Source: Bacteroidales bacterium (GTDB lineage: Bacteria > Bacteroidota > Bacteroidia > Bacteroidales > GWA2-32-17). From it: a DNA stretch of 42,785 bases. The notes beneath the pieces are model-generated. The model was not told the DNA's origin, did not search any database, and was given only the letters and a program-made list of their open reading frames with translations. Positions 27,320 to 36,497 of this stretch are shown here, one piece after another (positions within the stretch are counted from its first letter, which is position 1; each line of letters starts with the position of its first letter). The stretch covers positions 1 to 42,785 of the forward strand of contig JAOADU010000027.1 in assembly GCA_026417155.1 (NCBI GenBank), in the 5' to 3' direction. Position numbers and translations under genes: made by a program.

Positions 27320-28573
27320 CTATGATTTTTTTCCCACAACAACCTCTATAAAACCATCGGATAAATAACGCTGTGCTATCGTCATTATTGTATTAGGAGT
27401 AATTTGTTGTAATTCTGAAATATATCTTTGCAGAAAATGAAGATTTAGATTATTAATGTACAAGCTCTTAAAAGTTTCTATGCTATTCATGGGTCCGTCA
27501 ACCATACGCAACCATTGTCCAATTAAATACGAACGAACATTTTCAAGCTCATCATTAGATATGGGATGCTGGCACAATTTATTTATTTCCTGATAAATAC
27601 AATCAATTGCATCATTCGTAACTTCGGTAGCAACTTCAGTAGCAATTACCAAAGCATTTAACTTTTTATGTGAAAGAATAAAAGCATTAATTCCATACGT
27701 ATAACCTTTTTCTTCTCGCAAAGTTGTCATCAAGCGTGAACCGAAGTATCCACCCAGTACTGTTACAGTTACTGATAATGGCACATAATCGGGGTGATTT
27801 TTATCAATTATTGTCTTTCCAATACGTATAGCGCTTTGTACGGCATTAGCTTTTTCAAAGAAATGTTTTTGTGATGGCTGAATTTGAACATCTGGCATTG
27901 AGCTTTTTTGCGTACAATTACTTTTTACCATCAAGGTTGAATTTAGTGTTTGTAGAATTTTTTCGTTTATTTGACCCGAAATAAACATCACCGCATTATT
28001 GCTGTTATAGAGACGATAAAAATATTCAACAAGTTGCTTTAATTCAATATCTTTAAAATGCTCTAATTCTAAAATGCGACCATAAGGATGTTCGGCCAAT
28101 AAATATTTAAAAAATTCTCGACGTGCTAAAAAGTTTACATTTTCTAAATCAATTAATAACTTGTTGTATAAATTTTGTTTCAATATCAAATAATCTGTTT
28201 CATCGAATCTTGGTTGGCTCAAGCACTCCGACAATAATCGCAATGCTTCTTCAAAATGTTTATTCAAGCATGCCAACACAACTGACGATGTTTCAAAAGT
28301 TGTTTGGGCAGATATTTCGGCACCTAAAAAATCTATCTTCTCGGCAAGTTCTTTCGATGTTAACGACTTTGTTCCTTCTAACAACATTTGGCTAGTCATA
28401 ATAGAAATTAAAGGGTTTTGAGCATAAGCATCGCCAGCACCAAATGTAATATCTAATTTCACTATCGGCTGAGTTAATCCAGATATGCAGTATGTATCAA
28501 TGTCTTGAACACGAAATGCTTCGATAGTTGGAAGAGAGACTGACGATATTTTTTGTATGTTTGGTTTTTCCAT
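27320..28573 (-). CDS. M16 family peptidase-like protein, non-catalytic partner
   Basis: This 417 aa protein has the M16 (pitrilysin/insulinase) fold but lacks the HxxEH zinc motif. The corresponding region reads DITFGAGDAYAQNPLISIMT. It keeps the Arg/Tyr substrate motif of non-catalytic subunits, TTLREEKGYTYGINAF. The upstream gene encodes an M16 protein with an intact HLFEH, 5 nt away. Together they resemble the two-chain M16B peptidases in which one chain supplies zinc and the other Arg-Tyr. There is no signal peptide, so it would act in the cytoplasm unless carried along by its partner. The start MEKPNIQKISS is the only Met near the conserved beginning. The likely job is clearance of small peptides. 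Confidence 0.88.
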   Translation of the reverse strand: MEKPNIQKISSVSLPTIEAFRVQDIDTYCISGLTQPIVKLDITFGAGDAYAQNPLISIMTSQMLLEGTKSLTSKELAEKIDFLGAEISAQTTFETSSVVLACLNKHFEEALRLLSECLSQPRFDETDYLILKQNLYNKLLIDLENVNFLARREFFKYLLAEHPYGRILELEHFKDIELKQLVEYFYRLYNSNNAVMFISGQINEKILQTLNSTLMVKSNCTQKSSMPDVQIQPSQKHFFEKANAVQSAIRIGKTIIDKNHPDYVPLSVTVTVLGGYFGSRLMTTLREEKGYTYGINAFILSHKKLNALVIATEVATEVTNDAIDCIYQEINKLCQHPISNDELENVRSYLIGQWLRMVDGPMNSIETFKSLYINNLNLHFLQRYISELQQITPNTIMTIAQRYLSDGFIEVVVGKKS

Positions 28574-28578
28574 TTTTG

Positions 28579-29820
28579 CTATTTTTTGCGATAATATAGT
28601 ATTACCGATTTTTCAGGAATTAATTCTGATGTCAACAAATCACGTATTTGATCAGATTCAATTTGCTGATAATGTAAAAGTTCATCAAACATTTTTCGAT
28701 AATCGCCAAATACATATTCATAATATGCCAACCATTCAGCTCGGTTATTCAAATTAACCAATGAAGCAATGTAATTTGCCTCGTATTTGTTTTTTACTTT
28801 TTTTAATTCGTATGTAGTTAAATTCTTAGCAAGCTGATATATTACATCCCATATAGCTTCTTCGGCTTGTTGCAACGTAAATGTATCATGTATTTTGCCT
28901 TCTATCATTAAAAAGCCTTTGTCAATACTTCCCGAAATATAGGAGTATATGGACTGAAATATTTTTTTTTCTTTCACTAATTCCTGATATAATCGCGATG
29001 ATGGTCCGTTGCCCAATAAATCTGAAATCATATCGTATGCATGATACAGAGTATTTAACCGATCGGGCATTAAAAAAGCCATATAAATTGCCGACGACGG
29101 CACATGACGTTCTACTTCTAATTTTGTTTGACTTGTTTTTTCTGGTTCTTCGTTAAATTCTACATTTATGTGGTCTCGTTTCGGAATTTTTCCAAAATAT
29201 TGGATTACTTTGTCAATAGCTTTCTTTGCATCTACATTTCCTGTAATACTCAAAATAGCATTATTCGGGCAATACCATTGATGATAAAACTGACGAACAT
29301 CATCTAACGTAGCATTGGTAATATGTTCTGGTGTTAATCCTATAGTAGGCCAACGATACGAATGTTTTTTATAAATCAATGATCGAATTAAATGCCCAAC
29401 ATCGCCATAAGGTTTATTCAAATATCTTTGCTTAAACTCTTCAACTACAACTTTTCGTTGCACCTCGAGCGATTGTTCGTTGATTTTCAAATATTGCATT
29501 CTATCGGCTTCGAGCCATAAAGCTACTTCAAAATTTTCGGCTGGTAAATTGATATAATAATTAGTAATGTCGGTATTAGTATAAGCATTATTTTCGCCAT
29601 AAGCCAATTGTACTATTTCATCAAAGTTATCTGCGTGAGCCGAGCCTGCAAACATTAAATGCTCAAACAAATGTGCAAAACCCGTTTTAGATTCGTTTTC
29701 GTTGCGCGAGCCTACTTTATACAATATATTTACTACAACCAGCGGGGTTTGTTTATCTGTATTAACCAGAACTATTAAACCATTTGGCAAGACATAGCGT
29801 TCAACCGTAAGATCTTGCAT
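28579..29820 (-). CDS. M16 family zinc peptidase, catalytic subunit
   Basis: This 413 aa protein carries the inverted zinc motif at residues 50-54 (GFAHLFEHLMFAGS) with the downstream acidic ligand in KVVVEEFKQRY. Other family features are LPNGLIVLVNTDKQTPLV, SRNENESKTG, NAYTNTDITNYYINLPAENF and LSITGNVDAKKA. Lacking a signal peptide, it appears cytoplasmic. It pairs with the non-catalytic M16 gene 5 nt downstream, and the small exported protein gene ends 1 nt upstream. Length and architecture (two half-domains) fit the M16B family. The natural substrate is unknown. Confidence 0.92.
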   Translation of the reverse strand: MQDLTVERYVLPNGLIVLVNTDKQTPLVVVNILYKVGSRNENESKTGFAHLFEHLMFAGSAHADNFDEIVQLAYGENNAYTNTDITNYYINLPAENFEVALWLEADRMQYLKINEQSLEVQRKVVVEEFKQRYLNKPYGDVGHLIRSLIYKKHSYRWPTIGLTPEHITNATLDDVRQFYHQWYCPNNAILSITGNVDAKKAIDKVIQYFGKIPKRDHINVEFNEEPEKTSQTKLEVERHVPSSAIYMAFLMPDRLNTLYHAYDMISDLLGNGPSSRLYQELVKEKKIFQSIYSYISGSIDKGFLMIEGKIHDTFTLQQAEEAIWDVIYQLAKNLTTYELKKVKNKYEANYIASLVNLNNRAEWLAYYEYVFGDYRKMFDELLHYQQIESDQIRDLLTSELIPEKSVILYYRKK

Positions 29821-29821
29821 A

Positions 29822-30454
29822 TTACTTTTGAAGCTGATTGATTAAAACTGCACTTACCACACCTAAACCTAAACCTATCAACCCACCTTTAATTGTATTG
29901 GTTATTCGCTTTTGCGTAACTACTTCGCGATATCCTGCTATGAAATATGGATTATCTGAATGCTGGGGATACATTTTTTTTACTTTTGCTTCTTTATAAT
30001 TAAACGTTCCTATTATTGCCGAATTAGCAGCAGGAACCAAAGGGGCAAAAAACACATTTAGCCCTAATAATGATGGTACGGCATATACAGAGCCTGCACC
30101 TGTTACAACTCCAGAAATAATGGGAAAGGGTGAATGATACTGCTGGTGTGCCGTATATTCGCCTTTAATAAAATTCCGCATATCTTCGACCGAATAATAG
30201 CGTTTTTCTATCGTTGTAGGCTCAAAATAAACTTTTTCATTGTTATTTGAATCCACCACAGAAAAAACAAATTCAAGTCCTACCTGTCGCATTTTGTTCT
30301 TTTTTACTTGGTAAGTTAATATTCCATCTTCAACATTTATAGAATAATTCGAAGTAATTAATCGTTCACCATTTAAGAACCATATCGTATCAGCTTTTTG
30401 CGCTTGAATATTTATTGTAAAAACTAGCAATAGTAAGACTGGTAATATTTTCAT
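29822..30454 (-). CDS. Exported protein of unknown function with C-terminal glycine-rich hydrophobic segment
   Basis: I do not recognise a named family for this 210 aa protein. It begins with a clear signal peptide (MKILPVLLLLVFTINIQAQ). A small beta-rich region follows: ADTIWFLNGERLITSNYSIN then GILTYQVKKNKMRQVGLEFV. A glycine/alanine hydrophobic stretch sits in the middle (GVVTGAGSVYAVPSLLGLNV) and another at the end (GGLIGLGLGVVSAVLINQL). The two hydrophobic stretches suggest membrane association, perhaps two helices. The first gene of the minus-strand set, it ends 1 nt before the catalytic M16 gene, so co-transcription is very likely. Its start lies 104 bp from the divergent gcvP. Confidence 0.7.
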   Translation of the reverse strand: MKILPVLLLLVFTINIQAQKADTIWFLNGERLITSNYSINVEDGILTYQVKKNKMRQVGLEFVFSVVDSNNNEKVYFEPTTIEKRYYSVEDMRNFIKGEYTAHQQYHSPFPIISGVVTGAGSVYAVPSLLGLNVFFAPLVPAANSAIIGTFNYKEAKVKKMYPQHSDNPYFIAGYREVVTQKRITNTIKGGLIGLGLGVVSAVLINQLQK

Positions 30455-30481
30455 ATTTTTTTGAAATTAAGTTAGTAAAAC

Positions 30482-30498
30482 ATGATGATTGACATCAT
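30482..30498. repeat. Inverted repeat in the gcvP upstream region
   Basis: ATGATG and CATCAT form perfect 6-bp arms around a 5-nt spacer. The repeat directly abuts the candidate -33 box of gcvP and lies in the divergent gap, so it could be an operator. It is short enough to be chance. Confidence 0.25.
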
Positions 30499-30526
30499 TT
30501 TGTTCGTTAGATATTTTTTACCTTTA
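30499..30526 (+). promoter_or_regulatory. Candidate gcvP promoter
   Basis: TTTG at 30499-30502 is followed after 16 nt by TACCTTTA at 30519-30526, one mismatch from TAnnTTTG. The spacing is shorter than the usual 19-21 nt, so this is a weak call. It would leave a leader of roughly 25 nt, and no glycine riboswitch-like structure fits in that space. Confidence 0.3.
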
Positions 30527-30558
30527 CAACCTGTAAAACTACAAATTTTTTTAGATAT

Positions 30559-33447
30559 ATGGAAATTGATAAATTTGAATATCGGCACATAGGACCCCGA
30601 CATGAAGATGTGTCAGCCATGTGTAAAACCATTGGTGTCAATGACATAGATGAACTTATCGAAAAAACTATTCCCTCTTCCATCCGATTAAAACAACCGC
30701 TTCGTCTTCCACCTGCCATGGACGAAAAAACTTATCTTCAAAAAATACGACAAATTGCATCCAAAAACAAGCTATATCGAACTTACATAGGCATGGGCTA
30801 TTATGGTACACACATGCCCGCAGTAATTCAACGAAATATTTTAGAAAATCCAAGCTGGTATACTTCGTACACTCCCTATCAAGCCGAAATTTCGCAAGGT
30901 AGATTAGAAGCACTGCTTAACTTTCAAACAGTTGTAATAGAACTTACAGGCATGGACATTGCTAATGCTTCATTGCTCGACGAAGCTACTGCAGCTGCCG
31001 AAGCGATGACTATGATGTACAATAGCCGCTCAAGAGATGCCATAAAAAACAATGCCAACAAATTATTTGTCGATCAAAACATTTTTCCACAAACTTTAGC
31101 TGTTACGAAAACACGAGCTATTCCTTTTAATATTGAAGTAATAGTTGGCGACTTTAAATCTGTTACGCTTGATAAGCAATTTTTTGGAGCAATTGTTCAA
31201 TATCCTGCTGCCGATGGAAGTATTCCCGATTATAATGCATTTGCTCAGCATTTACACGAACAAGGCATTTTACTTGCAGTTGCTGCCGATCCACTAAGTT
31301 TAGCCTTATTACCATCTCCAGGATCGTGGGGAGCTGATATTGTATTTGGTTCTACCCAACGCTTCGGCATTCCTTTAGGGTTCGGAGGTCCTCACGCTGC
31401 ATATTTTGCATCTAAGGAAGAATTTAAACGCAACATGCCCGGACGCATCATTGGCGTTTCTGTTGATGCTAAAAAACGCCCTGCACTGCGAATGGCACTT
31501 CAAACACGAGAACAGCACATTAAACGCGAACGTGCAACATCAAATATTTGTACTGCACAAGCACTACTTGCTACTATGGCTGGAATGTATGTTGTTTATC
31601 ATGGATATGATGGATTAAAACGCATAGCCAATCATATACATCAATTAACTGCCACCGCATTCGAACATATTAACGCTCTGGGATATCAAACTAATACTAC
31701 CTTTTTCGACACTTTAACTGTTAAACTTCCTAATAACATTGACAGTAAAACCATTGAAAAAATTGCCTTATCGAAACAAATTAATTTAGCATATATTGAT
31801 GCTAAAACCGTTCGCTTTTCATTCGATGAATTAACAACCAATAACGATGTTGCGGATGTAGTAAATATCTTTGCCGAAGCACAGCAACAAACCATTAATC
31901 AAATTACAATAACCAACAAAACATATTTACCATTCATTCGTACCGACGAAATACTCAAACAACACGTTTTCAATGCATATCGTTCCGAAACAGAATTAAT
32001 GCGGTATATTAAAAAACTCGAACGCAAAGACATTTCTCTTACTCACAGTATGATCTCGTTAGGGTCGTGTACCATGAAACTCAATGCAGCCGCCGAAATG
32101 CTATCGCTTACTATGCCCGAATTTGCTATGTTGCATCCATTTGTCCCTAAAGATCAAGCCGAAGGTTATTACCAAATCATGGATGAACTGGGCTATTACT
32201 TAAAAAATATAACCGGATTCGATGCCATAAGTTTTCAGCCAAACTCCGGTGCTGCTGGAGAATATGCAGGACTTATGGTTATTAGAAAATATCACGAAAA
32301 AAACGGACAACACCATCGAAATGTTATTCTCATTCCTTCATCGGCACACGGTACTAACCCAGCAAGTGCAGCTATGGCAGGCATGAAAGTTGTTGTCGTA
32401 GAATGCGACGAAAACGGCAACATTGATGTTGAAGATCTAAAGAAAAAAGCCGAACAATATCGAAACGAACTTTCGGGATTGATGGTAACATATCCTTCTA
32501 CACATGGTGTTTTTGAAGAAGCAATTATTGAAATTATTCAAATCGTTCATCAACACGGAGGTTTAGTTTACATGGATGGAGCTAATATGAATGCGCAAGT
32601 TGGAATTACAAGCCCTGCTACCATCGATGCCGATGTTTGTCATTTAAATTTACATAAAACTTTTGCTATCCCTCATGGCGGTGGAGGACCTGGTGCTGGT
32701 CCTATCTTGGTAAAGAAACATTTAGAAGAATTCTTACCACAACATCCAATAGTTACAACTGGTGGAATTAATGGAGTGGAAGCAGTTGCTGCAGCTCCTT
32801 TTGGAAGTGCCCTAATTTTACTTATTTCTCATGCCTATATTACTATGATGGGTGCCGATGGCTTGCTTAATGCAACTAAATACGCTATATTGAATGCAAA
32901 CTATTTAGCAGCAAAACTAAAAAATTATTATAAAATTCTTTATACTGGCAAAAATGGATTTATTGCTCATGAAATGATCCTCGATTGCCGTAAATTTAAA
33001 GAATTAGCTCAAGTAAACGAAATAGATATTGCTAAACGTCTTATGGACTATGGATACCATGCTCCTACTGTATCTTTCCCTGTTCATGGCACATTGATGG
33101 TCGAACCTACAGAAAGCGAATCAAAACAAGAACTGGATAGATTTGCCGAAGCTTTAATTCAAATTTATCATGAAATAATGGAAATTGCAGATGGCAAATA
33201 TCCAAAAGACAACAATGTATTAGTCAATGCTCCACATCCAGCCGAAGATGTTATCGCCGATGAATGGAATTTGCCATATTCACGTACCAAAGCAGCGTAT
33301 GCTTTACCTTGGGTCCCTGAAAACAAATTTTTCCCTGCTATAGCTCGTATTGACGATGCATACGGCGATAGGAATTTAGTTTGCTCTTGTACACCCATCG
33401 ATCAATATCGTCAACAAAATTTTGAAGTTTTATCATTAAATTTATGA
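30559..33447 (+). CDS. gcvP: Glycine dehydrogenase (aminomethyl-transferring), glycine cleavage P-protein
   Basis: This 962 aa protein is the full-length single-chain P-protein, which decarboxylates glycine and passes the aminomethyl group to the lipoyl arm of the H-protein. It starts FEYRHIGPRHEDV and has MGYYGTHMP, YTPYQAEISQGRLEALLNFQ, the N-half RFGIPLGFGGPHAA and the C-half SLGSCTMKLNAAAEM. The PLP site is NLHKTFAIPHGGGGPGAGP, with Lys700 the predicted Schiff-base lysine. Both halves are complete, and C-terminal NLVCSCTPIDQY fits the family. It stands alone: gcvT and gcvH are not in the window. A strong terminator lies 41 nt after the stop. Confidence 0.97.
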   Translation: MEIDKFEYRHIGPRHEDVSAMCKTIGVNDIDELIEKTIPSSIRLKQPLRLPPAMDEKTYLQKIRQIASKNKLYRTYIGMGYYGTHMPAVIQRNILENPSWYTSYTPYQAEISQGRLEALLNFQTVVIELTGMDIANASLLDEATAAAEAMTMMYNSRSRDAIKNNANKLFVDQNIFPQTLAVTKTRAIPFNIEVIVGDFKSVTLDKQFFGAIVQYPAADGSIPDYNAFAQHLHEQGILLAVAADPLSLALLPSPGSWGADIVFGSTQRFGIPLGFGGPHAAYFASKEEFKRNMPGRIIGVSVDAKKRPALRMALQTREQHIKRERATSNICTAQALLATMAGMYVVYHGYDGLKRIANHIHQLTATAFEHINALGYQTNTTFFDTLTVKLPNNIDSKTIEKIALSKQINLAYIDAKTVRFSFDELTTNNDVADVVNIFAEAQQQTINQITITNKTYLPFIRTDEILKQHVFNAYRSETELMRYIKKLERKDISLTHSMISLGSCTMKLNAAAEMLSLTMPEFAMLHPFVPKDQAEGYYQIMDELGYYLKNITGFDAISFQPNSGAAGEYAGLMVIRKYHEKNGQHHRNVILIPSSAHGTNPASAAMAGMKVVVVECDENGNIDVEDLKKKAEQYRNELSGLMVTYPSTHGVFEEAIIEIIQIVHQHGGLVYMDGANMNAQVGITSPATIDADVCHLNLHKTFAIPHGGGGPGAGPILVKKHLEEFLPQHPIVTTGGINGVEAVAAAPFGSALILLISHAYITMMGADGLLNATKYAILNANYLAAKLKNYYKILYTGKNGFIAHEMILDCRKFKELAQVNEIDIAKRLMDYGYHAPTVSFPVHGTLMVEPTESESKQELDRFAEALIQIYHEIMEIADGKYPKDNNVLVNAPHPAEDVIADEWNLPYSRTKAAYALPWVPENKFFPAIARIDDAYGDRNLVCSCTPIDQYRQQNFEVLSLNL

Positions 33448-33487
33448 TTTTCATCAAAATTTAATAATCAATTAAAACCCTTATGAG

Positions 33488-33520
33488 GCATGGATTTTAA
33501 TTATATCCATGCTTTTTTTT
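33488..33520 (+). terminator. Rho-independent terminator of gcvP
   Basis: GCATGGAT (33488-33495) and ATCCATGC (33505-33512) form a perfect 8-bp stem with a 9-nt loop, followed at once by eight T residues (33513-33520). It sits 41 nt after the gcvP stop, so gcvP is a single-gene unit and the next gene needs its own promoter. Confidence 0.85.
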
Positions 33521-33599
33521 AGTTGAACATTGAAACTTTTTATTTCAAAAGCAAGTAAAAATACTTGAATAGTTACGGGAAAATTGCTTATTTTGTAAT

Positions 33600-34208
33600 A
33601 TGAATTTTCTAAAATCGTACATAAAACGTAGCAATATCTATTACAAAAGCTATTATTATCGCAACAGTTTTACTCCCTTTAACTTTTACGAACGCTATGA
33701 AAAAATAAAACAACAACCATATTATAAAACAGAAACTCCTATTTTATTCAAGGGTAAAGTTCCTTTTGCTACAAACATTAAAGAAATTCAACAACTGTTA
33801 GGTAAAGCTCATTATATTCATCACGAAGAAAATTTAAGAGGTTATATTACTGTTTACTACAAAAACAAGCTAAGCAGTATTAAAAACAAATCACAACTCC
33901 ATTTATATAACAATCAATTTTTTTATGGAATTCAACTCTTTCCTTACTTGAATAAGGTACAAATCCAAGAATTTTATGAACTTTTGCGCATAAAATATCA
34001 ATTCCCATCAAATATTGAATTTCCTATAACCATTTGCGATTCAAATCAAAATCTATTGGTCGTAAGCAATAATGTAGGACTTATCCTCGAATACATAAGT
34101 GGCGATAATTTGCTCGTTACAAGCGTAATACAAGAATTCAACCATGTGCTAAATGAACTATCTGCATTAGAACAAAAACGACGTCAGCTTTTAATAGAGA
34201 GTCTTTAA
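33600..34208 (+). CDS. Protein of unknown function
   Basis: I do not recognise this 202 aa protein. It is rich in Tyr, Asn and Lys, and has no signal peptide and no membrane segment. It begins MNFLKSYIKRSNIYYKSYYY, has a segment IKEIQQLLGKAHYIHHEENL in the middle, and ends in a charged helix (FNHVLNELSALEQKRRQLLI). Codon use looks like its neighbours. It lies between the gcvP terminator and a convergent tRNA-Pro gene whose 3' end is only 3 nt away, and it appears to be transcribed alone. The ATG at 33600 is the first in frame. It is long enough and composed like a real protein, so I regard it as a gene. Confidence 0.65.
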   Translation: MNFLKSYIKRSNIYYKSYYYRNSFTPFNFYERYEKIKQQPYYKTETPILFKGKVPFATNIKEIQQLLGKAHYIHHEENLRGYITVYYKNKLSSIKNKSQLHLYNNQFFYGIQLFPYLNKVQIQEFYELLRIKYQFPSNIEFPITICDSNQNLLVVSNNVGLILEYISGDNLLVTSVIQEFNHVLNELSALEQKRRQLLIESL

Positions 34209-34211
34209 CTG

Positions 34212-34285
34212 TCGGGGTGAGTGGACTCGAACCACCGACTTCCACGTCCCGAACGTGGCGCGCTAACCAACTGCGCTACACCCCG
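34212..34285 (-). tRNA. tRNA-Pro (anticodon CGG)
   Basis: On the minus strand 74 nt fold as a cloverleaf. The acceptor CGGGGTG pairs with CACCCCG plus discriminator A. The D arm is GCGC/GCGC with AGTTGGTTA. The anticodon stem CCACG/CGTGG holds loop TTCGGGA (anticodon CGG, reading CCG). The T arm has TTCGAGT. No CCA is encoded (CAG follows), so the CCA must be added after transcription. Confidence 0.95.
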
Positions 34286-34294
34286 AATAGCACA

Positions 34295-34302
34295 CAAAAA
34301 TA
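34295..34302 (-). promoter_or_regulatory. Candidate -7 box for tRNA-Pro
   Basis: Read on the minus strand the sequence is TATTTTTG, an exact TAnnTTTG match, 9 nt before the mature tRNA 5' end. No convincing -33 TTTG is seen at the right distance. Confidence 0.45.
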
Positions 34303-34391
34303 CATCAAATTTTTTATTTTAGATGCAGAACATTATGAACTTTCTGTTCAGCAATTTTATCACATTTCTTGTTTATCAAAAAAATAATAAT

Positions 34392-36497
34392 TTATAAGTG
34401 CTCTATTCGAATAATTTCTACATGTATATTATCAATCCAAACACTGGAAGTATCATCATTCCAAAAATAAACTTTAACCCTTAAATCTTTATTAGCAATG
34501 GTTGGTTTTATACTTGCCCTAAATAGCACATCTTGCCATTTATTGGATGCTTGAACTAAATCCATAACAGACTTTCCTAACCAGAATACATTGTTCTCGA
34601 TACTATCTACTACCGAAACAACCATCTTCGTCTGATTTCTTTTTGGAACGAGAATTTTAGCCTGTAAAGCTATTTCAATTTTTGACGTTTTTGCAGTAAT
34701 AATTGGCTCCAACTTCTTAATAAATGTCGTAGAAAAACCTCGGGGTTTTAATTGGCACGAATAATTACCTGTAAAAGACACTGTTGAGTCTAATATTTCA
34801 TTGGAACGAATAAATGGAATAGAGATCATTTCCAAGTCGCAAAAATAAGACAAAGTATCTGTCGGACGATGAATGCTATCGGGCTTTACAACTTTGAACA
34901 AATAATTCCCATAAGCAGAATCCCTTAGTTGAATGTTAGGTTCTTTTAAATACCACAATTGCATAGGTTCGGGATACTTTTTTTCTAAAAACCACCATGT
35001 TAAACCATTGTGGTAAACATAATAGTCTTTCGTACTATCGTAATATGGAATTTCTGGTGAGCGTTCGTTTACAAACCGAACATAAGTGCTATCCCATGTC
35101 ATACAAAAATCGGCAATTCTTTTTAGGATAGGATCGGCAAGCACAATTGTTGGTTTTGTTGTATGAAAATGCTTTTCGATAAATGGTTTTATATGTTTAA
35201 ATGGGTTATTCGACTGCCTTACCATTTGATGTATCGGAAAAACTAACCATAAAATAAGAAATAGCAACCAAAGAATTGTAGATGTATTAGTGCTTATCTT
35301 TTTAACTACAGAACGAATTGTTACCAATAGAACAATTCCTAATACAGTAAAAACAAAATATTGATTGTACCATTGTTTTACATTTATTATTTGAGCAAAA
35401 TAGGCTATAGATGCAACCATAATTATTGTCCACAATATCCAATTAGCTCTAGGCCTAAAGAAAAATTGCACAATATGTGGAGCAGCAGCAACAGTAAATA
35501 ATGGTATTAAATATAAATAATGCCGCATATCTACACACATAGGAGAATAAGCTTTATAACTTTTAGTCATAAAATTGGCTAACATGATGGAAACTATAGC
35601 GATAAAAATCCAGTAAAATTCGGGCTTTAAAAATTTTCTCCTTTTAAAACCCTTAAACATCGGTATAATGATAAAAAACATTAACCATAATAAGCCACTT
35701 TTAAGACTTTCGTTCCAAAATTCGTACAATATTCTCCGCAGGGTAAAAATTAGTGGCAATTGCTCATAACTACAAGGGTTTATATATGCGTTTTGTTCAA
35801 TACTTACATAACGAGACCAAGGATTACCTGTCAATTTCCAGATTATTGCATGATATATCAATGCAAATAATAAATTATATGCAATAACCCACAACCAATA
35901 GGCTATGTTTTCTTTATGTAAAATATCATAAATAGCTATAATACACAACACTGGTAAAAATATCAGAATGACTTCTTTTGTAAGAAAAGCAAACCATAAA
36001 CAAACACAAAACAACAGAGCCCAAACGTAAGGTTGTTTTTTGTGATGAAATTTATAAAAATATAACACTGTAGTGCTGCCAAAGATACCCCACGCAACAT
36101 ACATGTCGGCCATAAGTTTATGTGAGTACATAATAAAATAAGGCATCAGTAGTGTAAGTATCGTAGCTGTTATTACTACTCTTGTATCGCTTTTTCGCAA
36201 TACAACAAATACAGTTACAATTATAAGTGAACTCATTAATAGTGCGGGTAATGCTGAAGCAAAATCGCTTACTCCAAATAATCGATAACTCATTCCTGTA
36301 ATAATTATAGGAGGATGACGATACGCAAAATGATTTTCGCTTAACGTTAAGTTGCCTTTTGCCCACTGATAAGCCAATCGGGCATATTCCATATCGTCCC
36401 AACCATAATATCCCTCAAAACCAAATATGTAAAATGCCCATAAAAACAATATTGAAAAAAATAACACAAAAAATTCGAGCCGATTATTTTTATACAT
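34392..36497 (-). CDS. GT39/ArnT-type membrane glycosyltransferase with C-terminal beta-sandwich
   Basis: The protein is 701 aa from the ATG at 36497. An upstream ATG at 36527 adds ten residues and lies deeper in ispD. The first membrane helix is followed by the catalytic loop GYYGWDDMEYARLAYQWAKG (Asp34-Asp35), then YRHPPIIITGMSYRLFG. This layout is typical of dolichyl/undecaprenyl-phosphate sugar transferases of the GT39/GT83 type. About ten more membrane helices reach residue 420. The last 170 residues are soluble and beta-rich, ending in WNDDTSSVWIDNIHVEIIRI, the pattern of a carbohydrate-binding jelly-roll domain facing the periplasm. It probably transfers a sugar from a lipid carrier to a periplasmic acceptor, possibly protein or lipid A. 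It overlaps ispD by 8 nt. Confidence 0.75.
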   Translation of the reverse strand: MYKNNRLEFFVLFFSILFLWAFYIFGFEGYYGWDDMEYARLAYQWAKGNLTLSENHFAYRHPPIIITGMSYRLFGVSDFASALPALLMSSLIIVTVFVVLRKSDTRVVITATILTLLMPYFIMYSHKLMADMYVAWGIFGSTTVLYFYKFHHKKQPYVWALLFCVCLWFAFLTKEVILIFLPVLCIIAIYDILHKENIAYWLWVIAYNLLFALIYHAIIWKLTGNPWSRYVSIEQNAYINPCSYEQLPLIFTLRRILYEFWNESLKSGLLWLMFFIIIPMFKGFKRRKFLKPEFYWIFIAIVSIMLANFMTKSYKAYSPMCVDMRHYLYLIPLFTVAAAPHIVQFFFRPRANWILWTIIMVASIAYFAQIINVKQWYNQYFVFTVLGIVLLVTIRSVVKKISTNTSTILWLLFLILWLVFPIHQMVRQSNNPFKHIKPFIEKHFHTTKPTIVLADPILKRIADFCMTWDSTYVRFVNERSPEIPYYDSTKDYYVYHNGLTWWFLEKKYPEPMQLWYLKEPNIQLRDSAYGNYLFKVVKPDSIHRPTDTLSYFCDLEMISIPFIRSNEILDSTVSFTGNYSCQLKPRGFSTTFIKKLEPIITAKTSKIEIALQAKILVPKRNQTKMVVSVVDSIENNVFWLGKSVMDLVQASNKWQDVLFRASIKPTIANKDLRVKVYFWNDDTSSVWIDNIHVEIIRIEHL

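Noticed and set aside
27320-28573. Inactivated pseudogene call for the M16 gene lacking HxxEH
   Set aside because: Its reading frame is intact and the Arg-Tyr motif is kept. Non-catalytic partners of this kind are normal in M16B pairs.
30527-30558. Glycine riboswitch upstream of gcvP
   Set aside because: Only about 30 nt separate the likely start site from the ATG, far too short for the aptamer, and no matching core is visible.
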